Assembly (NCBI RefSeq): GCF_029227915.1
Contig: NC_079878.1
Span: 34,561,501-34,625,500, forward strand
From: Hydractinia symbiolongicarpus
Lineage: Eukaryota > Cnidaria > Hydrozoa > Anthoathecata > Hydractiniidae
Direction: 5' to 3'
DNA: 64,000 nt
In this document: piece after piece, positions 51,901 to 63,826 of the stretch
How the letters are laid out: every line of letters starts with the position of its first letter
Numbering within the stretch: the stretch's first letter is position 1
Position numbers and translations under genes: made by a program
The notes under the pieces: generated by a model
The model's database searches: none
The model's input: only the letters and a program-made list of their open reading frames with translations
What the model was told of the DNA's origin: nothing

Positions 51901-52633
51901 GCTTCATTGTTAAAAGCGATGAAACCTAGTAATAACAGAAAAACATCGCTAAATACATATTGGTACGAATATGTGACCCAACCGTTGTAACTCAAACGGC
52001 TTACACCGTTAGAAAATCAATGAAATGTAGTTTTTGAAACTGTCACTATTTCTTCAGCGCGCAATAACGGCTAGGATAGGTCCCACAGTAAAAAATGACT
52101 TATTAATCTAAACTTTTAAATGAAGTGCTACCACAGCGCCCAGTGTAATCGCTGAGTTCCGGCAATCATGTCGAATTAAGAAGAATGTTATTTCTTGGAG
52201 TCCAATTGTCGCATTTCTCACCTTTATCAGGTCACAGTCCAAAGTTAGTTCAATTAAGTCCCACAGTCAATCGTTTCACTGTTAAAAGCGATGCAACCTA
52301 GTAATATCAGATAAATATCGCTAAATACATGTTGGTACGAATATGTGACCCAACCGTTGAAACTCAAACGGAGTGAAAAGGTTAGAAAGTCAATGAAATA
52401 TACTTTTTGAAACTGTCGCTATTTCTGCAGCGCGCGATAACGGCTAGGATAGGTCCCACATTAAAAAAATAACTTTTTTTATCTTAATTCTTAAATGAAG
52501 CGCTACCACAGCGCCCAGTGTAATCGCTGAGTTCCGGCAATCATGTCAAATTAAGAAGAATGTTATTTCTTGGATTCCAATTGTCTCCTTTATCACATTT
52601 ATCAGGTCACAGTCCAAAGTTTGTTCAATTAAG
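48904..52633. repeat. Tetramer duplication with a nested dimer duplication
   Basis: Units 48904, 49276, 49649 and 50022 correspond to 51142, 51514, 51887 and 52259 (offset about 2,238 bp). In between, 50397 and 50769 repeat the first two types and are also near-identical to 51142 and 51514 at 745 bp. Markers: AATCATTTAACTG with CGCTTATTCTTCAGCCCG; TATATGACCCAACC; AATGGCTTCATTG with GATGAAACC; GGAGTGAAAAGG. GAGATAAATGTCGC occurs in 50769 and 51514 but is CAGATAAATGTCGC in 49276, so the dimer step is the later one. Confidence 0.86.
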
Positions 52634-53006
52634 TCCCACAGTCAATCGTTTCACTGTTAAAAGCGATGCAACCTAGTGATATGAGAAAAATATCGCTAAA
52701 TACATGTTGGTACGAATATGTGACCCAACCGTTGGAACTCAAACGGACTGACACGGTTAGAAAGTCAATGAAATGCAGTTTTTGAAACTGTGGCTATTTC
52801 TTCAGCGCCCGATATCGGATAGGATTGGTCCCACAGTAAAAAATGACTTATTAATCTAAATTTTTAATTGAAGCGCTACCACAGCGCCCAGTGTAATCGC
52901 TAAGTTCCGGCAATCATGTCAAATTAAGAAGAATGTTATTTGTTGGAGTCCAATTTTCTCATTTATCACATTTATCAGGTCACAGTCCAAAGTTAGTTCT
53001 GTTAAG

Positions 53007-55243
53007 TCCCACAGTCAATCGTTTCATTGTTAAAAGCGATGCAACCTAGTAATATCAAAAAATATCACTAAATACATGTTGGTACGAATATGTGACCCAA
53101 CCGTTGTAGCTCAAACGGACTGACACCGTTAGAAAGTCAATGAAATGTAGTTTTTGAAACTGTCGCTATTTCTTCAGCGCGCAATAACGGTTAGGATTGG
53201 TCCCACAGTAAAAAAATGACTTATTCATCTAAATTTTTAAATGAAGGGCTACCACAGCGCCCAGTGTAATCGCTGAGTTCCGGCAATCACGTCAAATTAA
53301 GAAGAATGTTATTTCTTGGAGTCCAATTGTCTCCTTTACCACATTTATTAGGTCACAGTCCAAAGTTTGATCAATTAAGTCCCACAGTCAATCGTTTCAT
53401 AGTTAAAAGCGATGCAACCTAGTAATATCAGAAAAATATCGCTTAATACATGTTGGTACGAATATGTGACACAACTGTTTTAACTGAAACGGACTGACAC
53501 CGTTAAAAAGTCAATGAAATGTAGTTTTTGAAACTGTTGCTTTTTTTCAGCGCGCAATAACGGCTAGGATTGGTCCCACAGTAAAAAATGACTTATTAAT
53601 CTCACTTTTTCAATGAAGCGCTACCACAGCGCCCAGTGTAATGGCTGAGTTCCGGCAATCATGTCAAATTAAGAAGAATGTTATTTCTTGGAGTCCAATT
53701 TCCTCGTTTATCACATTTATCAGGTCACAGTCCAAAGTTAGTTCAATTAAGTCCCACAGTCAATCGTTTTACTGTTAAAAGCGATGCAACCTAGTAATAT
53801 CAGATAAATGTTGCTAAATACATGTTGGTACAAATTTGTGACCCAACCGTTGAAACTCAAACGGACTGACACCGTTAGAAAGTCAGCGAAGTGTAGTATT
53901 TGAAACAGTCTCCATTTCTTCAGTGCGCGCTAACGGCTAGGATTTGTCCCACAGTAAAAAATGACTTATTTTTCTAAATTTATAAATGAAGAACTATCAC
54001 AGCGCCCAGTGTGATCGCTGAGTTCCGGCAATCACGTCAAATTAAGAAGAATGTTATTTCTTGGAGTCCAATTGTCTCCTTTACCACATTTATTAGGTCA
54101 CAGTCCAAAGTTTGATCAATTAAGTCCCACAGTCAATCGTTTCATAGTTAAAAGCGATGCAACCTAGTAATATCAAAAAATATCACTAAATACATGTTGG
54201 TACGAATATGTGACCCAACCGTTGTAGCTCAAACGGACTGACACCGTTAGAAAGTCAATGAAATGTAGTTTTTGAAACTGTCGCTATTTCTTCAGCGCGC
54301 AATAACGGCTAGGATTGGTCCCACAGTAAAAAAATGACTTATTCATCTAAATTTTTAAATGAAGGGCTACCACAGCGCCCAGTGTAATCGCTGAGTTCCG
54401 GCAATCACGTCAAATTAAGAAGAATGTTATTTCTTGGAGTCCAATTGTCTCCTTTACCACATTTATTAGGTCACAGTCCAAAGTTTGATCAATTAAGTCC
54501 CACAATCAAGCGTTTCATAGTTAAAAGCGATGCAACCTAGTAATATCAGAAAAATATCGCTTAATACATGTTGGTACGAATATGTGACACAACTGTTTTA
54601 ACTGAAACGGACTGACACCGTTAAAAAGTCAATGAAATGTAGTTTTTGAAACTGTTGCTTTTTTTTCAGCGCGCGATAACGGCTAGGATTGGTCCCACAG
54701 TAAAAAATGACTTATTAATCTCACCTTTTCAATGAAGCGCTACCACAGCGCCCAGTGTAATGGCTGAGTTCCGGCAATCATGTCAAATTAAGAAGAATGT
54801 TATTTCTTGGAGTCCAATTTCCTCGTTTATCACATTTATCAGGTCACAGTCCAAAGTTAGTTCAATTAAGTCCCACAGTCAATCGTTTCACTGTTAAAAG
54901 CGATGCAACCTAGTAATATCAGATAAATGTCGCTAAATACATGTTGGTACAAATATGTGACCCAACCGTTGAAACTCAAGCGGACTGACACCGTTAGAAA
55001 GTCAGCGAAGTGTAGTATTTGAAACAGTCTCTATTTCTTCAGTGCGCGCTAACGGCTAGGATTTGTCCCACAGTAAAAAATGACTTATTTTTCTAAATTT
55101 ATAAATGAAGAACTATCACAGCGCCCAGTGTGATCGCTGAGTTCCGGCAATCATGTCAAATTAAGAAGAATGATATTTCTTGGAGTCAACTTGTCCCAGT
55201 TATCACATTTATCAGGTCACAGTCGAAAGTTAGTTCAGTTAAG
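53007..55243. repeat. Tandem trimer duplication, 2 x about 1,118 bp
   Basis: Units 53007, 53380 and 53752 match 54125, 54498 and 54871. Shared markers: AAATATCACTAAATAC with CGTTGTAGCTC and TCAGCGCGCAATAACGG; AACTGTTTTAACTG with ACCGTTAAAAAGTC; AAGTCAGCGAAGTG with CAGTGCGCGCTAACGG. The unit at 54125 starts with the CATAGTTAAAAG form instead of CATTGTTAAAAG, indicating a junction inside it. Confidence 0.85.
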
Positions 55244-56362
55244 TCCCACAGTCAATCTCTTCATTGTTAAAAGCGATGCAACCTAGTAATAACAGAAAAA
55301 CATCGCTAAATACATATTGGTACGAATATGTGACCCAACCGTTGTAACTCAAACGGACTTACACCGTTAGAAAATCAATGAAATGTAGGTTTTGAAACTG
55401 TCACTATTTCTTCAGCGCGCGATAACGGCTAGGATAGGTCCCACAGTAAAAAATGACTTATTAATCTAAACTTTTAAATGAAGCGCTACCACAGCGCCCA
55501 GTGTAATCGCTGAGTTCCGGCAATCACGTCAAATTAAGAAGATTGTTGTTTCTTGGAGTCCAATTGTCTCCTTTACCACATTTATCAGGTCACAGTCCAA
55601 AGTTAGTTCAATTAAGTCCCACAGTCAATCGTTTCACTGTTAAAAGCGATGCAACCTAGTAATATCAGATAAATGTCGCTAAATACATGTTGGTACAAAT
55701 ATGTGACCCAACCGTTGAAACTCAAACGGACTGACACCGTTAGAAAGTCAGTGAAGTGTAGTATTTGAAACAGTCTCTATTTCTTCAGTGCGCGCTAACG
55801 GCTAGGATTTGTCCCACAGTAAAAAATGACTTATTTTTCTAAATTTATAAATGAAGAACTATCACAGCGCCCAGTGTGATCGCTGATTTCCGGCAATCAT
55901 GTCAAATTAAGAAGAATGATATTTCTTGGAGTCAACTTGTCCCAGTTATCACATTTATCAGGTCACAGTCGAAAGTTAGTTCAGTTAAGTCCCACAGTCA
56001 ATCTCTTCATTGTTAAAAGCGATGCAACCTAGTAATAACAGAAAAACATCGCTAAATACATTGTGGTACGAATATGTGACCCAACCGTTGTAACTCAAAC
56101 GGACTTACACCGTTAGAAAATCAATGAAATGTAGGTTTTGAAACTGTCACTTTTTCTTCAGCGCGCGATAACGGCTAGGATAGGTCCCACAGTAAAAAAT
56201 GACTTATTAATCTAAACTTTTAAATGAAGCGCTACCACAGCGCCCAGTGTAATCGCTGAGTTCCGGCAATCATGTCAAATTAAGAAGAATGTTATTTCTT
56301 GGAGTCAACTTGTCTCACTTATCATATTTATCAGGTCACAGTCCAAAGTTTGTTCAAATAAG
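54871..56362. repeat. Tandem dimer duplication, 2 x 746 bp
   Basis: Units 54871 and 55244 match 55617 and 55990. Shared markers are GAATGATATTTCTTGG with CTTGTCCCAGTTATC, AATCTCTTCATTG, GTAATAACAGAAAAACATCG and TGTAGGTTTTG. The dimer overlaps the last unit of the preceding trimer duplication, so the two events are ordered. Confidence 0.85.
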
Positions 56363-57107
56363 TCCCACAGTCAATCGTTTCACTGTTAAAAGCGATGCAA
56401 CCTAGTAATATCAGATAAATATCGCTAAAAACATGTTGGTACGAATACGTGACCCTACCGTTGTAACTCAAAGGACTGACACCGTTAGAAAGTCAACGAA
56501 ATGTAGTTTTTGAAACTGTCGCTATTTCTTCAGCGCGCGATAATGGATAGGATTGGTCCCACAGTAAAGAATGATTTATTCATCTAAATATTTAAATGAA
56601 GGGCTACCACAGCGCCCAGTGTAATCGCTGAGTTCCGGCAATCACGTCAAATTAAGAAGAATGTGATTTCTTGGAGTCCAATTCTCTCATTTATCACATT
56701 TATCAGGTCACAGTCCAAAGTTTGTTCAATTAAGTCCCACAGTCAATCGTTTCATTGTTAAAAGCGATGCAACCTAGTAATATCAGAAAAATATCCCTAA
56801 ATACTTGTTGGTACGAATATGTGACCCAACCGTTGTAACTCAAACGGACGTGCACCGTTAGAATGTCAATGAAATGTAGTTTTTGAAACTGTCGTTATTT
56901 CTTCAACGCGCAATAACTGCTAGGATTAGTCCCACAGTAAAAAATGACTTATTTCTCTAAATTTATAAATAAAGAACTATCACAGCGCCCAGTGTAATCG
57001 CTGAGTTCCGGCAATCACGACAAATGAAGAAGAATGTTATTTCTTGGAGTCAACTTGTCTCACTTATCACATTTATCAGGCCACAATCCAAAATCATTTC
57101 TATTTAG

Positions 57108-58972
57108 CCCCACAGTCAATCGTTTCATTGTTAAAAGCGATGCAACCTAGCAATATCAGATAAATATCGCTAAATACATGTTGGTAGGCATACGTGACGC
57201 AACCGTTGTAACTCAAACGGACTGACACCGTAACAAATTCAATGAAATGTAGTTTTTGAAACTATCGCTATTTCTTCAGCGCGCAATAAAGGAGAGGGTT
57301 CGTCCCACATTAAGGAATGACTTATTTTTCTAAATTTTTAGATGAAGCACTACCACAGCGCCCAGTGTAATCGCTGAGTTCCGGCAATCACGTCAAACTA
57401 AGAAGAATGTTATTTCTTGGAGTCCAACTGTCTCATTAATCACATTTATGAGGTCACAGTCCAAAGTTAGTTCTGTTATGTCCCACAGTCGATCGTTTCA
57501 TAGTTAAAAGCGATGCAACCTAGTAATATCAGAAAAATATCGCTTAATACATGTTGGTACGAATATGTGACACAACTGTTATAACTGAAACGGACTGACA
57601 CCGTTAGAAAGTCAATGAAATGTAGTTTTTGAAACTGTTGCTTTTTTTTCAGCGCACGATAACGGCTAGGATTGGTCCCACAGTAAAAAATGACTTATTA
57701 ATCTCACTTTTTCAATGAAGCGCTACCACAGCGACCAGTGTAATCGCTGGGTTCCGGCAAGCATCTCAAATTAAGAAGAATGTTATTTGTTGGAGTCCAA
57801 TTTTCTCGTTTATCACATTTATCAGGTCACAGTCCTAAGTTAGTTCAATTAAGTCCCACAGTCAATCGTTTCACTGTTAAAAGCGATGCAACCTAGTAAT
57901 ATCAGATAAATGTCGCTAAATACATGTTGGTACGAATATGTGACCCAACCGTTGAAACTCAAACGGACTGACACCGTTAGAAACTCAGTGAAGTGTAGTA
58001 TTTGAAACAGTCTCTATTTATTCAGCGCGCGCTAACGGCTAGGATTTGTCCCACAGTAAAAAATGACTTATTTTTCTAAATTTATAAATGAAGAACTATC
58101 ACAGCGCCCAGTGTGATCGCTGAGTTCCGGCAATCATGTCAAATTAAGAAGAATGTTATTTCTTGGAGTCAACTTGTCTCACTTATCACCTTTATCAGGT
58201 CACAGTCCAAAGTTAGTTCAATTAAGTCCCACAGTCAATCGTTTCACTGTTAAAAGCGATGCAACCTAGTAATATCAGATAAATATCGATAAATATATGT
58301 TGGTACGAATATGTGACCCAACCGTTGAAACTCAAACGGAGTGAAAACGTTAGAAAGTCAATGAAATGTTCTTTTTGAAACTGTCGCTATTTCTGCAGCT
58401 CGCGATAACGGCTAGGATAGGTCCCACATTGAAAAAATGACTTTTTTATCTTAATTCTTAAATGAAGCGCTACCACAGCGCCCAGTGTAATCGCTAAGTT
58501 TCGGCAATCATGTCAAATTAAGAAGAATGTTACTTCTTGGAGTCAACTTGTCTCACTTATAACATTTATCAGGTCACAATCCAAAATTGGTTCAATTTAG
58601 TCCCACAGTCAATCGTTTCACTGTTAAAAGCGATGCAACCTAGTAATATCATAAAAATATCGCTAAATACATGTTGGTACGAATATGTGACCCAACCGTT
58701 GTAACTCAAACGGACTGACACCGTTAGAAAGTCAATGAAATGTAGTTTTTGAAACTGTCGCTATTTCTTCAGCTCGCGATAACGGATAGGATTGGTCCCA
58801 CAGTAAAAAATGATTTATTTATCTAAATATTTAAATGAAGCGCTACCAAAGCGCCCAGTGTAATCGCTGAGTTCCGGCAATCACGTCAAATTAAGAAGAA
58901 TGTTATTTCTTGGAGTCCAATAGTCTCCTTTACCACATTTATTAGGTCACAGTCCAAAGTTGTTCAATTAAG
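57108..58972. repeat. Five-monomer higher-order repeat, separated copy
   Basis: Units run in the order GGTAGGCATACGTGACG, GTTATGTCCCACAG, CCTAAGTTAG/GATAAATGTCGC, ATATCGATAAATA with GGAGTGAAAACG, and ATATCATAAAAATATCG. The same order recurs at 60467 and 62334. Four units of other types (58973-60466) separate this copy from the next. Confidence 0.85.
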
Positions 58973-61960
58973 TCCCACAGTCAATCGTTTCATAGTTAAA
59001 AGCGATGCAACCAAGTAATATCAGAAAAATATCGCCTAATACATGTTGGTACGAATATGTGACACAACTGTTAAAACTGAAACGGACTGACACCGTTAGA
59101 AAGTCAATGAAATGTAGTTTTTAAAACAGTCTCTATTTCTTCAGCGCGCGCTAACGGCTAGGATTTGTCCCACAGTAAAAAATGACTTATTTTTCTAAAT
59201 TTATAAATGAAGAACTATCACAGCGCCCAGTGTGATCGCTGAGCTCCAGCAATCATGTCAAATTAAGAAGAATGTTATTTCTTGGTGTCAACATGTCTCA
59301 CTTATCACCTTTATCAGGTCACAGTCCAAAGTTAGTTCAATTAAGTCCCACAGTCAATCGTTTCACTGTTAAAAGCGATGCAACCTAGAAATATCAGATA
59401 AATGTCGCTAAATACATGTTGGTACGAATATGTGACCCAACCGTTGAAACTCAAACGGACTGACACCGTTAGAAAGTCAGTGAAGTGTAGTATTTGAAAC
59501 AGTCTCTATTTCTTCAGCGCGCGCTAACGGCTAGGATTTGTCCCACAGTAAAAAATGACTTATTTTTCTAAATTTATAAATGAAGAACTATCTCAGCGCC
59601 CAGTGTGATCGCTGAGCTCCGGCAATCATGTCAAATTAAGAAGAATGTTATTTCTTGGAGTCAACTTGTCTCACTTATCACCTTTATCAGGTCACAGTCC
59701 AAAGTTAGTTCAATTAAGTCCCACAGTCAATCGTTTCACTGTTAAAAGCGATGCAACCTAGTAATATCAGATAAATATCGCTAAATACATGTTGGTACGA
59801 ATATGTGACCCAACCGTTGAAACTCAAACGGAGTGATAAGGTTAGAAAGTCAATGAAATATACTTTTTGAAACTGTCGCTAATTCTGCAGCTCGCGATAA
59901 CGGCTAGGATAGATCCCACATTGAAAAAATGACTTTTTTTATCTTAATTCTAAAATGAAGCGCTACCACAGCGCCCAGTGTAATCGCTGAGTTTCGGCAA
60001 TCATGTCAAATTAAGAAGAATGTTATTTCTTGGAGTCAACTTGTCTCACTTATAACATTTATAAGGTCTCAATCCAAAATCATTTCAATTTAGTCCCACA
60101 GTCAATAGTTTCACTGTTAAAAGCGACGCAACCTAGTAATATGAGAAAAATATCGCTAAATACATGTTGGTACGAATACGTGACCCAACCGTTGTAACTC
60201 AAACGGACTGACACCGTAAGAAAGTCAATGAAATGTAGTTTTTGAAACTGTCGCTATTTCTTCAGCGCGCGATATCGGCTAGGATTGGTCCCACAGTAAA
60301 AAATGACTTATTAATCTAAATTTTTAAATAAAGGGCTATCACAGCGCCCAGTGTAATCGCTGAGTTCCGGCAATCACGACAAATGAAGAAGAATGTTATT
60401 TCTTGGAGTCAACTTGTCTCACTTATCACATTTATCAGGCCACAATCCAAAATCATTTCTATTTAGCCCCACAGTCAATCGTTTCATTGTTAAAAGCGAT
60501 GCAACCTAGCAATATCAGATAAATATCGCTAAATACATGTTGGTAGGCATACGTGACGCAACCGTTGTAACTCAAACGGACTGACACCGTAACAAAGTCA
60601 ATGAAATGTAGTTTTTGAAACTATCGCTATTTCTTCAGCGCGCAATAAAGGAGAGGGTTCGTCCTACATTAAAGAATGCCTTATTTTTCTAAATTTTTAG
60701 ATGAAGCACTACCACAGCGCCCAGTGTAATCGCTGAGTTCCGGCAATCACGTCAAACTAAGAAGAATGTTATTTCTTGGAGTCCAACTGTCTCATTAATC
60801 ACATTTATGAGGTCACAGTCCAAAGTTAGTTCTGTTATGTCCCACAGTCAATCGTTTCATAGTTAAAAGCGATGCAACCTAGTAATATCAGAAAAATATC
60901 GCTTAATACATGTTGGTACGAATATGTGACACAACTGTTATAACTGAAACGGACTGACACCGTTATAAAAGTCAATGAAATGTAGTTTTTGAAACTGTTG
61001 CTTTTTTTTCAGCGCACGATAACGGCTAGGATTGGTCCCACAGTAAAAAATGACTTATTAATCTCACTTTTTCAATGAAGCGCTACCACAGCGACCAGTG
61101 TAATCGCTGGGTTCCGGCAATCATCTCAAATTAAGAAGAATGTTATTTGTTGGAGTCCAATTTTCTCGTTTATCACATTTATCAGGTCACAGTCCTAAGT
61201 TAGTTCAATTAAGTCCCACAGTCAATCGTTTCACTGTTAAAAGCGATGCAACCTAGTAATATCAGATAAATGTCGCTAAATACATGTTGGTACGAATATG
61301 TGACCCAACTGTTGAAACTCAAACGGACTGACACCGTTAGAAACTCAGTGAAGTGTAGTATTTGAAACAGTCTCTATTTCTTCAGCGCGCGCTAACGGCT
61401 AGGATTTGTCCCACAGTAAAAAATGACTTATTTTTCTAAATTTATAAATGAAGAACTATCACAGCGCCCAGTGTGATCGCTGATTTCCGGCAATCATGTC
61501 AAATTAAGAAGAATGTTATTTCTTGCAGTCAACTTGTCTCACTTATCACCTTTATCAGGTCACAGTCCAAAGTTAGTTCAATTAAGTCCCACAGTCAATC
61601 GTTTCACTGTTAAAAGCGATGCAACCTAGTAATATCAGATAAATATCGATAAATACATGTTGGTACGAATATGTGACCCAACCGTTGAAACTCAAACGGA
61701 GTGAAAAGGTTAGAAAGTCAATGAAATGTATTTTTTGAAACTGTCGCTATTTCTGCAGCTCGCGATAACGGCTAGGATAGGTCCCACATTGAAAAAATGA
61801 CTTTTTTATATTAATTCTTAAATGAAGCGCTACCACAGCGCCCAGTGTAATCGCTAAGTTTCGGCAATCATGTCAAATTAAGAAGAATGTTACTTCTTGG
61901 AGTCAACTTGTCTCACTTATAACATTTATCAGGTCACAATCCAAAATTGGTTCAATTTAG

Positions 61961-62333
61961 TCCCACAGTCAATCGTTTCACTGTTAAAAGCGATGCAACC
62001 TAGTAATATCATAAAAATATCGCTAAATACATGTTGGTACGAATATGTGACCCAACCGTTGTAACTCAAACGAACTGACACCGTAAGAAAGTCAAAGAAA
62101 TGTAGTTTTTGAAACTGTCGCTATTTCTTCAGCGCGCGATATCGGCTAGGATTGGTCCCACAGTAAAAAATGACTTATTAATCTAAATTTTTAAATAAAG
62201 GGCTATCACAGCGCCCAGTGTAATCGCTGAGTTCCGGCAATCACGACAAATGAAGAAGAATGTTATTTCTTGGAGTCAACTTGTCTCACTTATCACATTT
62301 ATCAGGCCACAATCCAAAATCATTTCTATCTAG
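61961..62333. repeat. Hybrid monomer closing the five-monomer repeat
   Basis: The first part matches the unit at 58601 (ATATCATAAAAATATCG, TATGTGACCC). The second part matches the unit at 60094 (ACCGTAAGAAAGTC, GCGCGCGATATCGG, AATAAAGGGCTATC, CACGACAAATGAAG). The switch falls between about 62046 and 62085, unit positions 86-125. This unit is the expected crossover product that created the 1,867-bp period. Confidence 0.82.
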
Positions 62334-63826
62334 CCCCACAGTCAATCGTTTCATTGTTAAAAGCGATGCAACCTAGCAATATCAGATAAATATCGCTAAA
62401 TACATGTTGGTAGGCATACGTGACGCAACCGTTGTAACTCAAACGGACTGACACCGTAACAAAGTCAATGAAATGTAGTTTTTGAAACTATCGCTATTTC
62501 TTCAGCGCGCAATTAAGGAGAGGGTTCGTCCCACATTAAAGAATGACTTATTTTTCTAAATTTTTAGATGAAGCACTACCACAGCGCCCAGTGTAATCGC
62601 TGAGTTCCGGCAATCACGTCAAACTAAGAAGAATGTTATTTCTTGGAGTCCAACTGTCTCATTAATCACATTTATGAGGTCACAGTCCAAAGTTAGTTCT
62701 GTTATGTCCCACAGTCAATCGTTTCATAGTTAAAAGCGATGCAACCTAGTAATATCAGAAAAATATCGCTTAATACATGTTGGTACGAATATGTGACACA
62801 ACTGTTATAACTGAAACGGACTGACACCGTTAGAAAGTCAATGAAATGCAGTTTTTGAAACTGTTGCTTTTTTTTCAGCGCACGATAACGGCTAGGATTG
62901 GTCCCACAGTAAAAAATGACTTATTAATCTCACTTTTTCAATGAAGCGCTACCACAGCGACCAGTGTAATCGCTGGGTTCCGGCAATCATGTCAAATTAA
63001 GAAGAATGTTATTTGTTGGAGTCCAATTTTCTCGTTTATCACATTTATCAGGTCACAGTCCTAAGTTAGTTCAATTAAGTCCCACAGTCAATCGTTTCAC
63101 TGTTAAAAGCGATGCAACCTAGTAATATCAGATAAATGTCGCTAAATACATGTTGGTACGAATATGTGACCCAACCGTTGAAACTCAAACGGACTGACAC
63201 CGTTAGAAAGTCAGTGAAGTGTAGTATTTGAAACAGTCTCTATTTCTTCAGCGCGCGCTAATGGCTAGGATTTGTCCCACAGTAAAAAATGACTTATTTT
63301 TCTAAATTTATAAATGAAGAACTATCACAGCGCCCAGTGTGATCGCTGAGTTCCGGCAATCATGTCAAATTAAGAAGAATGTTATTTCTTGGAGTCAACT
63401 TGTCTCACTTATCACCTTTATCAGGTCACAGTCCAAAGTTAGTTCAATTAAGTCCCACAGTCAATCGTTTCACTGTTAAAAGCGATGCAACCTAGTAATA
63501 TCAGATAAATATCGATAAATACATGTTGGTACGAATATGTGACCCAACCGTTGAAACTCAAACGGAGTGAAAAGGTTAGAAAGTCAATGAAATGTACTTT
63601 TTGAAACTGTCGCTATTTCTGCAGCTCGCGATAACGGCTAGGATAGGTCCCACATTGAAAAAATGACTTTTTTATCTTAATTCTTAAATGAAGCGCTACC
63701 ACAGCGCCCAGTGTAATCGCTAAGTTTCGGCAATCATGTCAAATTAAGAAGAATGTTACTTCTTGGAGTCAACTTGTCTCACTTATAACATTTATCAGGT
63801 CACAATCCAAAATTGGTTCAATTTAG

